From contig JAUIKY010000012.1 of the NCBI GenBank assembly GCA_030430535.1, forward strand, positions 1-64,000: 64,000 bases of DNA. The letters are read 5' to 3'. Numbering within the stretch: the first letter of the stretch is position 1; each line of letters starts with the position of its first letter. Both the position numbers and the translations under genes were made by a program. This DNA is from Bacteroidia bacterium (lineage in GTDB: Bacteria > Bacteroidota > Bacteroidia > Flavobacteriales > Flavobacteriaceae). Below the pieces are notes generated by a model, which saw nothing but the letters and a program-made list of their open reading frames with translations, did not search any database and was not told where the DNA came from. Below, one piece after another: positions 27,816 through 37,470 of this stretch.

Positions 27816-28289
27816 ATGAGTAAAGTATCTTACTACACAGCAGAGGGGTTAAAAAAATTAAGAGCCGAATTAAACCAATTAAAAGATGTGGAACGGCCAA
27901 AGGCATCTCAAGCGATTGCTGAGGCGAGGGATAAAGGCGATTTGAGTGAAAATGCAGAATACGATGCCGCCAAAGAGGCACAGGGACTTCTGGAAATGAA
28001 AATTTCCAAATTGGAAGCCACGCTTGCCAATGCTCGATTGATTGACGAATCGCAATTGGACACTTCAAAAGCGTTGGTGCTATCTACCGTTAAAATAAAA
28101 AACCAAACCAATGGTATGGAAATGAGCTATACGTTGGTAGCCGAGAGTGAAGCCGATTTAAAATCGGGGAAAATTTCGGTGAACTCGCCTATTGGAAAAG
28201 GATTGTTGGGCAAATCGGTTGGCGATGTGGCCGAAATACAAGTGCCCAACGGCGTTATGAAATTTGATATTGTAGAAATTACAAGATAG
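27816..28289 (+). CDS. greA: Transcription elongation factor GreA
   Basis: MSKVSYYTAEGLKKLRAELNQLKDVERPKASQAIAEARDKGDLSENAEYDAAKEAQ; SPIGKGLLGKSVGD. Confidence 0.96.
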   Translation: MSKVSYYTAEGLKKLRAELNQLKDVERPKASQAIAEARDKGDLSENAEYDAAKEAQGLLEMKISKLEATLANARLIDESQLDTSKALVLSTVKIKNQTNGMEMSYTLVAESEADLKSGKISVNSPIGKGLLGKSVGDVAEIQVPNGVMKFDIVEITR

Positions 28290-28347
28290 GTACGCGGCTT
28301 CCCAAAAGTAATTTGATTGTCTTTTAGAGCCTTTCGGCTTGAGCCTG

Positions 28348-28372
28348 TACCGAGCGCAGTCGAGATGCTCAA
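28348..28372. repeat. Dispersed repeat fragment (gtaccgagcgcagtcgagatgctcaa)
   Basis: GAGCGCAGTCGA core shared with copies at 42617 and 43695. Confidence 0.55.
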
Positions 28373-28423
28373 GATAAACTTAAGTCGAGAAATCTCAATA
28401 CATAGAAAATAGTAAAACACAAT

Positions 28424-28458
28424 AAAGATTCCTGATGAATTTCATTAGGAATCTTTTA
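28424..28458 (+). terminator. Intrinsic terminator-like hairpin after greA
   Basis: aaagattcct...aggaatctttta. Confidence 0.65.
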
Positions 28459-28495
28459 TATTTATGGTAGTTCAAAAAACATAATATCGAAAAGT

Positions 28496-28885
28496 ATGGC
28501 ATCCTTATTCACAAAAATAGTTAATGGCGAAATCCCTTGTTACAAGATTGCAGAAACCGACGAGTTTTTTGCGTTTTTAGACATCAACCCCAATGCCAAG
28601 GGGCATACATTGTGTATTCCGAAGAAAGAAGTCGATAAAATTTTCGATTTAGATGAGGCCACCTACACGGGGCTGATGAAATTTTCACGAAAAGTAGCCT
28701 TGGCCATTGAAAAGGCTGTGCCGTGCAACCGCATTGGCGTATCGGTAATTGGTTTGGAAGTGCCGCATGTACATGTGCATTTAATTCCGTTGCACAGCAT
28801 GGATGATGCCCGATTCATTAAAAAGGAAAAACTAACTCCCGAAGGTTTTGAGGCCGTTGCCGAAGCGATAAGGGCGCATTTATAA
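28496..28885 (+). CDS. HIT family protein
   Basis: FTKIVNGEIPCYKIAETDEFFAFLDINPNAKGHTLCIPKKE ... HVHVHLIPL. Confidence 0.94.
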   Translation: MASLFTKIVNGEIPCYKIAETDEFFAFLDINPNAKGHTLCIPKKEVDKIFDLDEATYTGLMKFSRKVALAIEKAVPCNRIGVSVIGLEVPHVHVHLIPLHSMDDARFIKKEKLTPEGFEAVAEAIRAHL

Positions 28886-29230
28886 CTCGGTGTAAAAAAG
28901 GTAGGAAAGGATAATAATTGCAATCAAAATAACCGCTACGACACCTATCCAAGTGGCTTTTTTAAGATAAGTGGAAGGCTTTTTTGGGGTAAACGCCTTT
29001 TTCTGATAATCTACAACGCGTTCAATATCGTCCGTCCATTGCACGGGGTAAATGATGGAATTACAGGTTTCGCAAGCCAGTTCGTTCTGAATTTCAGAAG
29101 TAACCGATTTGTATAGTGCTGTTTCCACAACCTTTTGTTTAAAGGTTAACCGCAACCCGTCTTTGCTGTAGCATTGCGGACAGTTGTTTTTTAAAACGAG
29201 AGCTTTAAATGCTATAAATTTTTCAGGCAT
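28880..29230 (-). CDS. Zinc-ribbon/TM hypothetical protein
   Basis: LKNNCPQCYSKDG...LACETCNSIIYPVQW; C-terminal TM helix. Confidence 0.6.
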   Translation of the reverse strand: MPEKFIAFKALVLKNNCPQCYSKDGLRLTFKQKVVETALYKSVTSEIQNELACETCNSIIYPVQWTDDIERVVDYQKKAFTPKKPSTYLKKATWIGVVAVILIAIIILSYLFYTEL

Positions 29231-30383
29231 AATTGTGGGCGCGTTTTAGGTTAATCTGTATTGTGGTGCCTTTTCCTTTTTCAGATTCCAGCACGCTGAT
29301 TTTTCCGTTGTGGAAATCTTCAATAATACGCTTGGTTAATGATAAACCAAGTCCCCAACCGCGTTTTTTGGTGGTAAACCCGGGCTCGAAAATTTTATGG
29401 AAATCTTTTTTGCTGATGCCTTTTCCCGTGTCGGTTACGCTTACCTTAACGTCATTTTCCAATTGCGAAATTTCAATGGTCAATTTGCCGCGGCCTTTCA
29501 TGGCATCAATGGCATTTTTTACCAAATTTTCAATGCACCAACTGTAGAGTTGTTTGTTCAATTCCACCGGAATCTCATCTTCTGGAGTGATGATTTCAAA
29601 TTCAATCAATTTTGACGACCGCGCCTTTAGGTAGTCGTACGATTCGATGGTTTCTTTTATGATGTCGGCGGTTTCCAAAGTGGGCAACGAGCCTATTTTG
29701 CTGAAGCGTTCGGTAATGGTTTTTAGCCGATCGATGTCTTTTTCCATTTCAGAAATATAATCGGCATTCACATTTTCAGTCTTTAAAATTTCAGTCCAAC
29801 CAATCAACGACGACAGCGGTGTGCCAATTTGGTGGGCGGTTTCTTTAGCCATGCCCGACCATAATTTGTTTTGTGTGGCGTTTTTGTTGCTTCGATAGAA
29901 AAAGAAAATAACGGCACCGAACAGAAAAACAATGAGTAGTAAAGCTAAGGGGTAATATTTCAGTTTGTTCAATAACGGGGAGTTTCCGTAGTAAATGGTA
30001 GAAAATACTTCGCCTTGGTATTTTATGTCAATGGGTTTGTTTTCACTTTTAAAAGTTTCGATAAGCTTGTCGATGGAGCGTTTGTTTTTTAACTTCCGTT
30101 CATCAATATTGTTCGAACTGCTCAAGTTGCCATCTTGATCAATCACTAACATGGGCGTAGTAGTGTTGCTATTTAAAATTTTCAAGGTGAGATTTAAATT
30201 CGTGTTGGTTTCGGCATTGACGAATTCGGTTTGGGCAAACGACCAATTTTCCATTTTTGTGCGCTCTTCATCCTTAAAGTGTTGAAAAAACTCGTAAGTT
30301 TTCCATAAAATAAGAGAAACAATTATAAAAGAAGATGCAATTATAATCCACCTAAAGGCATTGCTATGCTTGGTAAAAAACAT
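29223..30383 (-). CDS. Sensor histidine kinase
   Basis: MAKETAHQIGTPLSSLIGWTEIL H-box, NLVKNAIDAMKG N-box, VTDTGKGI, GWGLGLSLTKRI. Confidence 0.92.
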   Translation of the reverse strand: MFFTKHSNAFRWIIIASSFIIVSLILWKTYEFFQHFKDEERTKMENWSFAQTEFVNAETNTNLNLTLKILNSNTTTPMLVIDQDGNLSSSNNIDERKLKNKRSIDKLIETFKSENKPIDIKYQGEVFSTIYYGNSPLLNKLKYYPLALLLIVFLFGAVIFFFYRSNKNATQNKLWSGMAKETAHQIGTPLSSLIGWTEILKTENVNADYISEMEKDIDRLKTITERFSKIGSLPTLETADIIKETIESYDYLKARSSKLIEFEIITPEDEIPVELNKQLYSWCIENLVKNAIDAMKGRGKLTIEISQLENDVKVSVTDTGKGISKKDFHKIFEPGFTTKKRGWGLGLSLTKRIIEDFHNGKISVLESEKGKGTTIQINLKRAHNYA

Positions 30384-30506
30384 GGAAATTAATTTTATAA
30401 CTGGTAATATAATGTAAATCTGTTAATATTATTGTGCCAGTTGTTAGTAAATCGGTTTTTACATGAGTTTTAGTTTGGTTACATTTGTTGTTCATTAAAA
30501 AGTGTA

Positions 30507-31376
30507 ATGGCTTCAATAGACCCAAAACAGTTATCAACCAGCAAATTACACAGTTATTTGTTGAGCGCCGTGGCGCCCAGGCCCATAGCTTTTGCGAGTA
30601 CGGTTGATGCCAACGGAAACCCCAATTTGTCGCCATTTAGCTTTTTTAATGTGTTTAGTGCCAACCCGCCTATTATGGTATTTTCGCCAGCAAGACGGGT
30701 GCGCGATAACACTACAAAACATACTTTGGAAAATATTGAAATAACCAAAGAAGTGGTGATTAATGTGGTGAACTACGACATGGTTCATCAAATGTCGTTG
30801 AGCAGTACCGAATATCCTGCAGGGGTGAATGAGTTTGAAAAATCTGGGCTAACGATGTTGAAGTCCGATGTGGTGAAACCGTTCCGTGTAGGCGAATCGC
30901 CCGTTCAGTTTGAGTGTAAAGTGAACGAAATTATTAAACTGGGAAAAGAAGGCGGAGCCGGAAATTTGATCATTTGTGAAGTAGTCCGATTACACATTGA
31001 TGAAGAGGTGTTGGATGAAAACGAAGCCATCGACCAATTGAAATTGGATTTGGTAGCAAGGGCTGGCGGAAGTTATTACAGCCGAGCAAAAAAAGGCTTT
31101 TTTCAGATACCAAAACCACTAAGCACTTTGGGCATTGGGGTTGACAGTTTCCCAGAACACGTAAAGCACAGCATGGTGCTTACCGGAAACGATTTAGGCA
31201 TGTTGGGCAATGTAGAAGCCCTGCCAAGTGAAGAAAGCGTTAATGCTTTTATAGAAGATTTAGGGGAGCGTTATCCCAATATTAAAACGGCTACGCACCG
31301 ACAAAAACATAAATTGGCACGCAACTATTTAAGTTTTGGCGATGTAGAGAGTGCCTGGAAAATATTGTTATCGTAA
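30507..31376 (+). CDS. Flavin reductase family protein
   Basis: SAVAPRPIAFASTVDANGNPNLSPFSFFNVFSANPPIMVFSPARRVRD. Confidence 0.88.
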   Translation: MASIDPKQLSTSKLHSYLLSAVAPRPIAFASTVDANGNPNLSPFSFFNVFSANPPIMVFSPARRVRDNTTKHTLENIEITKEVVINVVNYDMVHQMSLSSTEYPAGVNEFEKSGLTMLKSDVVKPFRVGESPVQFECKVNEIIKLGKEGGAGNLIICEVVRLHIDEEVLDENEAIDQLKLDLVARAGGSYYSRAKKGFFQIPKPLSTLGIGVDSFPEHVKHSMVLTGNDLGMLGNVEALPSEESVNAFIEDLGERYPNIKTATHRQKHKLARNYLSFGDVESAWKILLS

Positions 31377-31411
31377 AAAAAGAATAATTAATTAAGTATA
31401 AATTAGAGTAA

Positions 31412-31789
31412 ATGGAAGTTCAAGGAAGAGTAAAAATGATTGGTGAAACCCAAACTTTTGGGAACAACGGATTTAGAAAAAGAGAAATTGTAGTGACTAC
31501 GGAAGAACAATACCCACAACACATTATGGTGGAATTTGTTCAAGATAAAACCGATTTGTTGAACAACTTTCAAGTAGGGCAACAAGTAAAAATTAACATC
31601 AACTTACGTGGCAGGGAGTGGGTAAACCCACAAGGCGAAACCAAATATTTCAACTCTATCCAAGGGTGGAGAATTGAAGCCTTACAGCCAGAAGCGGCTT
31701 CAGGAAATGTGCCACCGGTGCCACCAGCTGATGCTTTCGAGCCAGCAGGTGATTTAAACCAAGACGAGCACGACGATTTACCGTTTTAA
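31412..31789 (+). CDS. DUF3127 (OB-like) protein with SSB-type C-terminal tip
   Basis: MEVQGRVKMIGETQTFGNNGFRKREIVVTTEEQYPQHIMVEFVQDKTDLLNNFQVGQQVKININLRGREWVNPQGETKYFNSIQGWRIE; ends QDEHDDLPF. Confidence 0.88.
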   Translation: MEVQGRVKMIGETQTFGNNGFRKREIVVTTEEQYPQHIMVEFVQDKTDLLNNFQVGQQVKININLRGREWVNPQGETKYFNSIQGWRIEALQPEAASGNVPPVPPADAFEPAGDLNQDEHDDLPF

Positions 31790-31818
31790 ATGATTGTTGA
31801 GGATTAAAAGTGATTATT

Positions 31819-31849
31819 GTCATTTCGAGCGGAGTCGATAAATCTCATT
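31819..31849. repeat. Dispersed repeat fragment (gtcatttcgagcggagtcgataaatctcatt)
   Basis: Shares GAGCGGAGTCGA...TCTCAT with the segment inside leuS. Confidence 0.65.
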
Positions 31850-31876
31850 CTGTTTGGATGGCCTCCTTATAAAATT

Positions 31877-31911
31877 AACCTTTCAGTATTTAATATTGAA
31901 AGGTTTTTTAT
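31877..31911 (+). terminator. Intrinsic terminator
   Basis: aacctttca...tgaaaggtttttta. Confidence 0.7.
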
Positions 31912-31944
31912 TTTTATAAAAAGCAGAAAAATAATTTTAACCCC

Positions 31945-32457
31945 ATGGAAGTTGTACGGATAGGAATAAAAGATATTAATAGATTACAAAAAATTGGAAA
32001 GCAAACTTTTGCCGAAACGTTTTCTTCGGTAAACAGTGAAGAAAACATGAATGAATATTTGGAAAGCAGATTTTCGGAAACTAAATTGAAGAATGAGCTG
32101 TCCGACGAAAATTCAGAATTTTACTTTGCTGAAAGCGGCGGAGAGGTAGTTGGTTATTTGAAGGTGAATTTCGGGCAATCGCAAACCGAAATAAAAGACC
32201 ATAATGCGCTTGAAATTGAACGGATTTATGTTCTTAAAAATTTCCACGGAAAAAAAGTAGGGCAAATGCTTTATAAAAAAGCACTTGAGTTAGCCAAAAA
32301 ACGACAAGTAGATTATGTTTGGTTGGGTGTTTGGGAACAAAACTTTAGGGCCATCCGGTTTTATGAAAAAAATGGTTTTGTGCCTTTTGATAAACATATT
32401 TTTAAGTTGGGGAATGATGAACAAACCGATATCATGATGAAACTAAAACTGAATTGA
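31945..32457 (+). CDS. GNAT family N-acetyltransferase
   Basis: ALEIERIYVLKNFHGKKVGQMLYKKALELAKKRQVDYVWLGVWEQNFRAIRFYEKNGF. Confidence 0.92.
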   Translation: MEVVRIGIKDINRLQKIGKQTFAETFSSVNSEENMNEYLESRFSETKLKNELSDENSEFYFAESGGEVVGYLKVNFGQSQTEIKDHNALEIERIYVLKNFHGKKVGQMLYKKALELAKKRQVDYVWLGVWEQNFRAIRFYEKNGFVPFDKHIFKLGNDEQTDIMMKLKLN

Positions 32458-32492
32458 TGGGGCAATACGGCAAATTTCAGAATATTTACTAG

Positions 32493-33125
32493 ATGCATTA
32501 CCTGACCCCAAAATTATGGTTTCCCGATGTTAATCAAGCTACTGATGAAGGTTTGCTGGCCATCGGTGGCGATTTATCGGTTGAAAGGTTGCTGTTGGCA
32601 TATCGGTCTGGAATATTTCCATGGTTCGATGCGCAAAGTCCTATTTTGTGGTGGTCGCCAAACCCGCGTTTTGTGTTGTTTCCGCAGAAACTAAAAGTTT
32701 CAAAAAGTATGAAACAGGTGTTGCGGAACAAAGCTTTCAAGGTTACCGAAAACAAAGCGTTTGGGCAAGTGATTTTAGAATGCTCGAAAATAAAACGCAA
32801 GGGTCAGGACGATACTTGGATAACCAACGAAATGGTGGCAGCCTATCAAAAATTACATGAAATGGGCTACGCCAAATCGGTTGAGGTTTGGCAAAACGAA
32901 ACATTGGTGGGTGGTCTCTATGGTGTCGATTTGCAGAACGGTGTATTTTGTGGTGAAAGTATGTTTAGTAAGGTGAGCAATGCCAGTAAAGTCGGGTTTA
33001 TCACTTTTGTGCAAAACAGTCATTATAAATTGATTGACTGCCAAGTGTACACTAAGCATTTAGCGAGTTTGGGTGCCGAAGACATACCTCGAAAACAATT
33101 TATTGAATTTTTAAAAACTGACTGA
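32493..33125 (+). CDS. aat: Leucyl/phenylalanyl-tRNA--protein transferase
   Basis: FPDVNQATDEGLLAIGGDLSVERLLLAYRSGIFPWFDAQSPILWWSPNPRFVLFP. Confidence 0.96.
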   Translation: MHYLTPKLWFPDVNQATDEGLLAIGGDLSVERLLLAYRSGIFPWFDAQSPILWWSPNPRFVLFPQKLKVSKSMKQVLRNKAFKVTENKAFGQVILECSKIKRKGQDDTWITNEMVAAYQKLHEMGYAKSVEVWQNETLVGGLYGVDLQNGVFCGESMFSKVSNASKVGFITFVQNSHYKLIDCQVYTKHLASLGAEDIPRKQFIEFLKTD

Positions 33126-33129
33126 AAAC

Positions 33130-33891
33130 ATGGAGGCAAAAACCATTGACGAAGTTATCGTGTTGTTGGAAGAGATTATCGAAACCTCAAAAAAAGAGGA
33201 AAGCCCGTTGGGTTATTTTGCTGCGCTATATCAAAAAGTGACCATTTGTGTTAAAGAAAAGTTGGGGACAGGCTATTTTGATGATGACGCTCGAATGGAG
33301 CTGTTAGACGTGGTTTTTGCCAATCGGTATTTACTGGCCTATGCTAATTATAGGGCAAACAAAGCCAACACCCAATCTTGGGAAGTTGCTTTCAATCTTT
33401 CCAAATACAACGATTTAATTGTGCTTCAGCATTTAATTCTCGGAATGAATGCGCATATCAACCTCGATTTGGGTATTGCCGCCGCACAAATATCAAAACC
33501 GTCGAATATTCATTTGTTAGAATCCGATTTCAATAAAATCAATGATATATTGGGGGAGTTGGTTGATGATGTGAAAAGTAACTTGAGCTTAATTTGGCGT
33601 CCGTTGGTTTGGATTTTAAAAAAGCTAAAAAACGTCGATAATTTTTTAGTGAATTTTAGCATGGGCATAGCACGCGATGGTGCTTGGAAATTTGCCAACG
33701 AGCTGATTTTGGAAATGGAAAATTTGAATGACGAAAATTGTATTTTTATAAGGGACGGGAAAATTAAGATTTTGTCCGATCAAGTGGTTTCAAAAGGGAA
33801 ATTAGAAAAAATTATTTTTAAAATTATCCAATTTACCGAATGGGGCAGTGTATCAAATAGAATTGAAGTTTTAAGGAAAAAAGTGGGTTAA
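33130..33891 (+). CDS. DUF5995-like family protein
   Basis: SPLGYFAALYQKVTICVKEKLGTGYFDDDARMELLDVVFANRYLLAY...LQHLILGMNAHINLDLGIAAAQ. Confidence 0.7.
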   Translation: MEAKTIDEVIVLLEEIIETSKKEESPLGYFAALYQKVTICVKEKLGTGYFDDDARMELLDVVFANRYLLAYANYRANKANTQSWEVAFNLSKYNDLIVLQHLILGMNAHINLDLGIAAAQISKPSNIHLLESDFNKINDILGELVDDVKSNLSLIWRPLVWILKKLKNVDNFLVNFSMGIARDGAWKFANELILEMENLNDENCIFIRDGKIKILSDQVVSKGKLEKIIFKIIQFTEWGSVSNRIEVLRKKVG

Positions 33892-33912
33892 AAAAAGATA
33901 AAATTGAAATTG

Positions 33913-34731
33913 ATGAAACAGGCATTGGTGAAACTTATAAATGTAAAAAACTATTTAATCTTACTATTTTTAATGGCTTTTTCCGTTTTTGGCCATTCGC
34001 AGATTTTAAAAAAGAACATACCCGATAAGCTTGTGGTTTTAACTTTCGATGACGGCTGTGAAAGTCAGTATTCGGTGGTGGCACCTTTATTGAAAAAATT
34101 CAATTTTAAAGCCACGTTTTTTATGTGTGAGTTTCCGCCAAATTACAAGGACACTACAAAATATATGGCTTGGCAGAAAGTGAAACAACTTTCCGATTTG
34201 GGTTTTGAGATTGGAAACCATACGCTTTCACACAAAAAACTGAATAAAATAACCAAACAAGAAGCTATAAAGGAAATCAAGGCTATTGAGTATAAATGCG
34301 ATTCTATGGGCATAAAAAAGCCCAAATCGTTTGCATATCCTGCTTATCGTTTAAACGCTTCGTCTTTGGAAATCTTAAAAGAATTGGGTTATAAGTATGC
34401 CCGAGCAGGTGGGAGCAGGGCTTATAATCCTTTAAACGACCACCCGTATTTAATACCTAGTTGGGCCATGACAGCCGACAATAAAGATGAAATTATAGCA
34501 GCTTTTAATGAAGCTAAAAATGGAAACATTGTGGTGATAACTATTCATGGCGTGCCAGATATTGAGCATCCTTGGGTAAACACCCCTCCAGAGTTGTTTG
34601 AGGAACACCTTCAATATTTAAGCGACAATGGATTTAAGGTGGTTTCGGTTGACGATTTAAATGACTATATTAATGTTGATGAAGCTATTAAAGCCATAAC
34701 ACCCAATTTAGAAAAACAACTGAAAAATTAA
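33913..34731 (+). CDS. Polysaccharide deacetylase family protein (secreted)
   Basis: KLVVLTFDDGCESQYSVVAPLLKKFNFKATFFMCEF...EIGNHTLSHKKL. Confidence 0.92.
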   Translation: MKQALVKLINVKNYLILLFLMAFSVFGHSQILKKNIPDKLVVLTFDDGCESQYSVVAPLLKKFNFKATFFMCEFPPNYKDTTKYMAWQKVKQLSDLGFEIGNHTLSHKKLNKITKQEAIKEIKAIEYKCDSMGIKKPKSFAYPAYRLNASSLEILKELGYKYARAGGSRAYNPLNDHPYLIPSWAMTADNKDEIIAAFNEAKNGNIVVITIHGVPDIEHPWVNTPPELFEEHLQYLSDNGFKVVSVDDLNDYINVDEAIKAITPNLEKQLKN

Positions 34732-34734
34732 AAT

Positions 34735-35301
34735 TTATACCTGATTGTACCTAAAACAGTCTACCTCATGGTCGTTTACCATGCCCGTGGCTTGCATGTG
34801 GGCGTATATTACAGTAGTACCCACAAACTTAAATCCGCGTTTTTTTAAATCCTTGCTTATGGTGTCGCTTAAAGGCGTGTTTGCTGGGGCTTCTTTGTAG
34901 TTTGTTAGTGCGTTTTTAATGGGTTTTCCGTCCACAAACCCCCAAATGTATTCACTGAAACTGCCAAATTCTTGCTGTATTTTTATAAAGGCTTGGGCAT
35001 TGGTTACTGTGGCCTTTACTTTTAGTTTGTTTCTAATAATTCCGGCATCTTGTAGGAGCTCGTCAATTTTGTCCTGATTGTAATTGGCTATTTTTTTGTA
35101 ATTAAAATCATCGAATGCTTTCCTGAAATTTTCACGCTTCCGAAGTACGGTAATCCAACTTAGCCCCGCCTGAAAGGTTTCTAAAGTTAAAAATTCAAAA
35201 AGCGTATCGTCGTCATAAACCGGAACGCCCCATTCTTGGTCGTGGTAAGCTTCATAAAGTGCATCGCCTTCACACCAGCCGCATCGTTGTTTTTTGTCCA
35301 T
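34735..35301 (-). CDS. tag: DNA-3-methyladenine glycosylase I
   Basis: MDKKQRCGWCEGDALYEAYHDQEWGVPVYDDDTLFEFLTLETFQAGLSWITVLRKRENFRKAF. Confidence 0.96.
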   Translation of the reverse strand: MDKKQRCGWCEGDALYEAYHDQEWGVPVYDDDTLFEFLTLETFQAGLSWITVLRKRENFRKAFDDFNYKKIANYNQDKIDELLQDAGIIRNKLKVKATVTNAQAFIKIQQEFGSFSEYIWGFVDGKPIKNALTNYKEAPANTPLSDTISKDLKKRGFKFVGTTVIYAHMQATGMVNDHEVDCFRYNQV

Positions 35302-35410
35302 GATTCTACTCAAGTAAGGTTTAAAGTAAAAGTATGACAAAAATCATCTTAATTGAAATGGTAAGCCTTTAATTTTGAGGGCATCATTGTATCTGTTTAA
35401 ATTTTAACTT

Positions 35411-36028
35411 ATGGAACCAATAATAGAATCGAGTTTAGAACGCGGTATCTCTTACCAATCTTATAGGGAACTAGTGAAAAAATTGGCTGAAGAAAACGAT
35501 ACCACTGGCCCAGAAAAAACGGAAGCTTTGGTGAATTACACGAAGCTAAACGACCGCCGAATGAAACGTTGGGATAAAACCATTAAGGTTTCAGAAGGGC
35601 TGCAGAAAAAAATAACCGAATTCAACCATCCCGTTACTTGGTTGGTTATTACCGAAAGTTGGTGTGGCGATGCAGCGCATGTGTTGCCAGCGCTCCATAA
35701 AATAGTGGAATTAAACGAGAACCTTAATATGAAAATAGTGCTTCGTGACGATAACCCAGAACTAATGGAAGCCTTTTTAACAGAGGGTTCGCGGTCTATC
35801 CCGAAGGTTATTATGATTGACGACAAAACGGGTGATGTTTTGACTACTTATGGTCCGCGCCCTAGCGAAGCCACGGTTTATGTGAATAGATATAAAGCGA
35901 AATACGGCAAATTAACTCCCGAATTTAAAGAAGATTTACAGCATTGGTACAATAAAAACAAAGGACAAAACGTACTGGAAGATGTTACCGAAATGCTCTG
36001 CAAATTGGAGCCTAGCGTTTGCCAATAA
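35411..36028 (+). CDS. Thioredoxin family protein
   Basis: WLVITESWCGDAAHVLPALHKIVELNENLNMKIVLRDDNPELMEAFLTEGSRSIPKVIMID. Confidence 0.87.
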   Translation: MEPIIESSLERGISYQSYRELVKKLAEENDTTGPEKTEALVNYTKLNDRRMKRWDKTIKVSEGLQKKITEFNHPVTWLVITESWCGDAAHVLPALHKIVELNENLNMKIVLRDDNPELMEAFLTEGSRSIPKVIMIDDKTGDVLTTYGPRPSEATVYVNRYKAKYGKLTPEFKEDLQHWYNKNKGQNVLEDVTEMLCKLEPSVCQ

Positions 36029-36725
36029 AATTAAAAGTGATGGAGCCTATCTGACTGCTTTTCGATGGGTCGGCATTGAATTTTGATTTTTTTGCATACT
36101 CCAAAGCGTGTTCAATCAAGCATTCATTTGAAGAATTCGAAGAGGAATTTAGGTACGCATCGGTCACTTTCCCGTTGGCGTTAACGGTAATGTTTACTAC
36201 TATTTTACCATCTACTTCGCAAAGATAAACAGGAATGGGAATGTATACTTTTTTCCGATTTGAGAGCGAATAGCTAATGGTACTTTTGTGGTTGTTGTTT
36301 TCGGCCAATTGCTTTTTTAGCACTTCGTTCGCCTTATTGAACTTTGAAAGCTCGTCTGGGTTTAATTTCGAATCGTCGGGTATTGTATAGTCCCTTTTTG
36401 CAGCATGACTGTTTTCTGAAAAATCACTGCTTTTCGGTACGTAATCTTCAGGTGGCGCTATGCGTTTAAACGCTTGGGCAAAGTGCTTTTCCTTTTGGGT
36501 TTCGTTAAAGGCGCTGTTGGTTTCGGCCTTAGTTTTATTGGCTTCCTTTAAGTCTTCCAACTCCTCTAGCTTTTCTTCGGGTTCCTTTTCAGGGTCCAAC
36601 TCGTAGTAACTTTCAGAAATAAATTCGCTTTGTTTTTTAAGTCCGAGATTAAAAACAGAAAGGACAACCGTTCCAGAAATCAGGAAAGTAATCAATAGGG
36701 CTCTATGTTGATTTGTTAGGTGCAA
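36012..36725 (-). CDS. TonB C-terminal-like / energy-transducer-like protein
   Basis: Single N-terminal TM, acidic/helical linker, VVNITVNANGKVTDAYLNSSSNSSNECLIEHALEYAKKSKFNADPSKSSQIGSITFNF. Confidence 0.65.
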   Translation of the reverse strand: MHLTNQHRALLITFLISGTVVLSVFNLGLKKQSEFISESYYELDPEKEPEEKLEELEDLKEANKTKAETNSAFNETQKEKHFAQAFKRIAPPEDYVPKSSDFSENSHAAKRDYTIPDDSKLNPDELSKFNKANEVLKKQLAENNNHKSTISYSLSNRKKVYIPIPVYLCEVDGKIVVNITVNANGKVTDAYLNSSSNSSNECLIEHALEYAKKSKFNADPSKSSQIGSITFNFIGKR

Positions 36726-36776
36726 ATCTTTAAAATTACAATTGGGGTACGGTAAATATACGTAAAAATAAGTAGT

Positions 36777-37469
36777 TTAGTTCTTCAGGTTGGCTATAAA
36801 CCCTTCAATCGAAACCGCATCATCAACGTTGAAATCTCCAATTTTGGTCCTTCTTAGTGCTGATAAATGGGCACCCGAGTTTAGGGCTTTTCCAAAATCG
36901 TGAGCCAAAGAACGGATGTAAGTGCCTTTGCTGCACACCACTCTAAAATCGACATTCAATCCAGAAATATTGGTGATTTCAAATTCAGAAATACTTACCG
37001 TTCGGGATTTTACTTCAACACTTTCGCCAGCTCGGGCAAACTCATATAAGCGTTTGCCGTCTTTTTTTATGGCTGAAAATACAGGGGGAAATTGCTCAAT
37101 ATCACCCAAAAACTGTTTGGTCGTGTCGTGGATTAGTGATTCTGAAATGTGTTCCGTTGGGAAGGTTTCGTTTATTTCGGTTTCCAAATCGTACGAAGGT
37201 GTAGTGCTTCCCAAAACAAACGTACCGGTGTATTCCTTTATTTGCGCCTGAAAGCTGTCGATTTGCTTGGTCATTTTTCCGGTGCAAATTACTAAAAGTC
37301 CTGTGGCCAAAGGGTCTAAAGTACCGGCATGGCCTACCTTTATTTTTTTCAATTTAAAGGCCTGTTTCAATTCCCAGCGCAGTTTGTTTACCGTTTGGAA
37401 AGAGGTCCAATGCAATGGTTTGTCAATTAGAAAAACCTGTCCGGAAAGATAATCTTCAGCAGTTAGCAT
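36777..37469 (-). CDS. truB: tRNA pseudouridine(55) synthase
   Basis: LIDKPLHWTSFQTVNKLRWELKQAFKLKKIKVGHAGTLDPLATGLLVICTGKMTK. Confidence 0.95.
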   Translation of the reverse strand: MLTAEDYLSGQVFLIDKPLHWTSFQTVNKLRWELKQAFKLKKIKVGHAGTLDPLATGLLVICTGKMTKQIDSFQAQIKEYTGTFVLGSTTPSYDLETEINETFPTEHISESLIHDTTKQFLGDIEQFPPVFSAIKKDGKRLYEFARAGESVEVKSRTVSISEFEITNISGLNVDFRVVCSKGTYIRSLAHDFGKALNSGAHLSALRRTKIGDFNVDDAVSIEGFIANLKN

Positions 37470-37470
37470 A

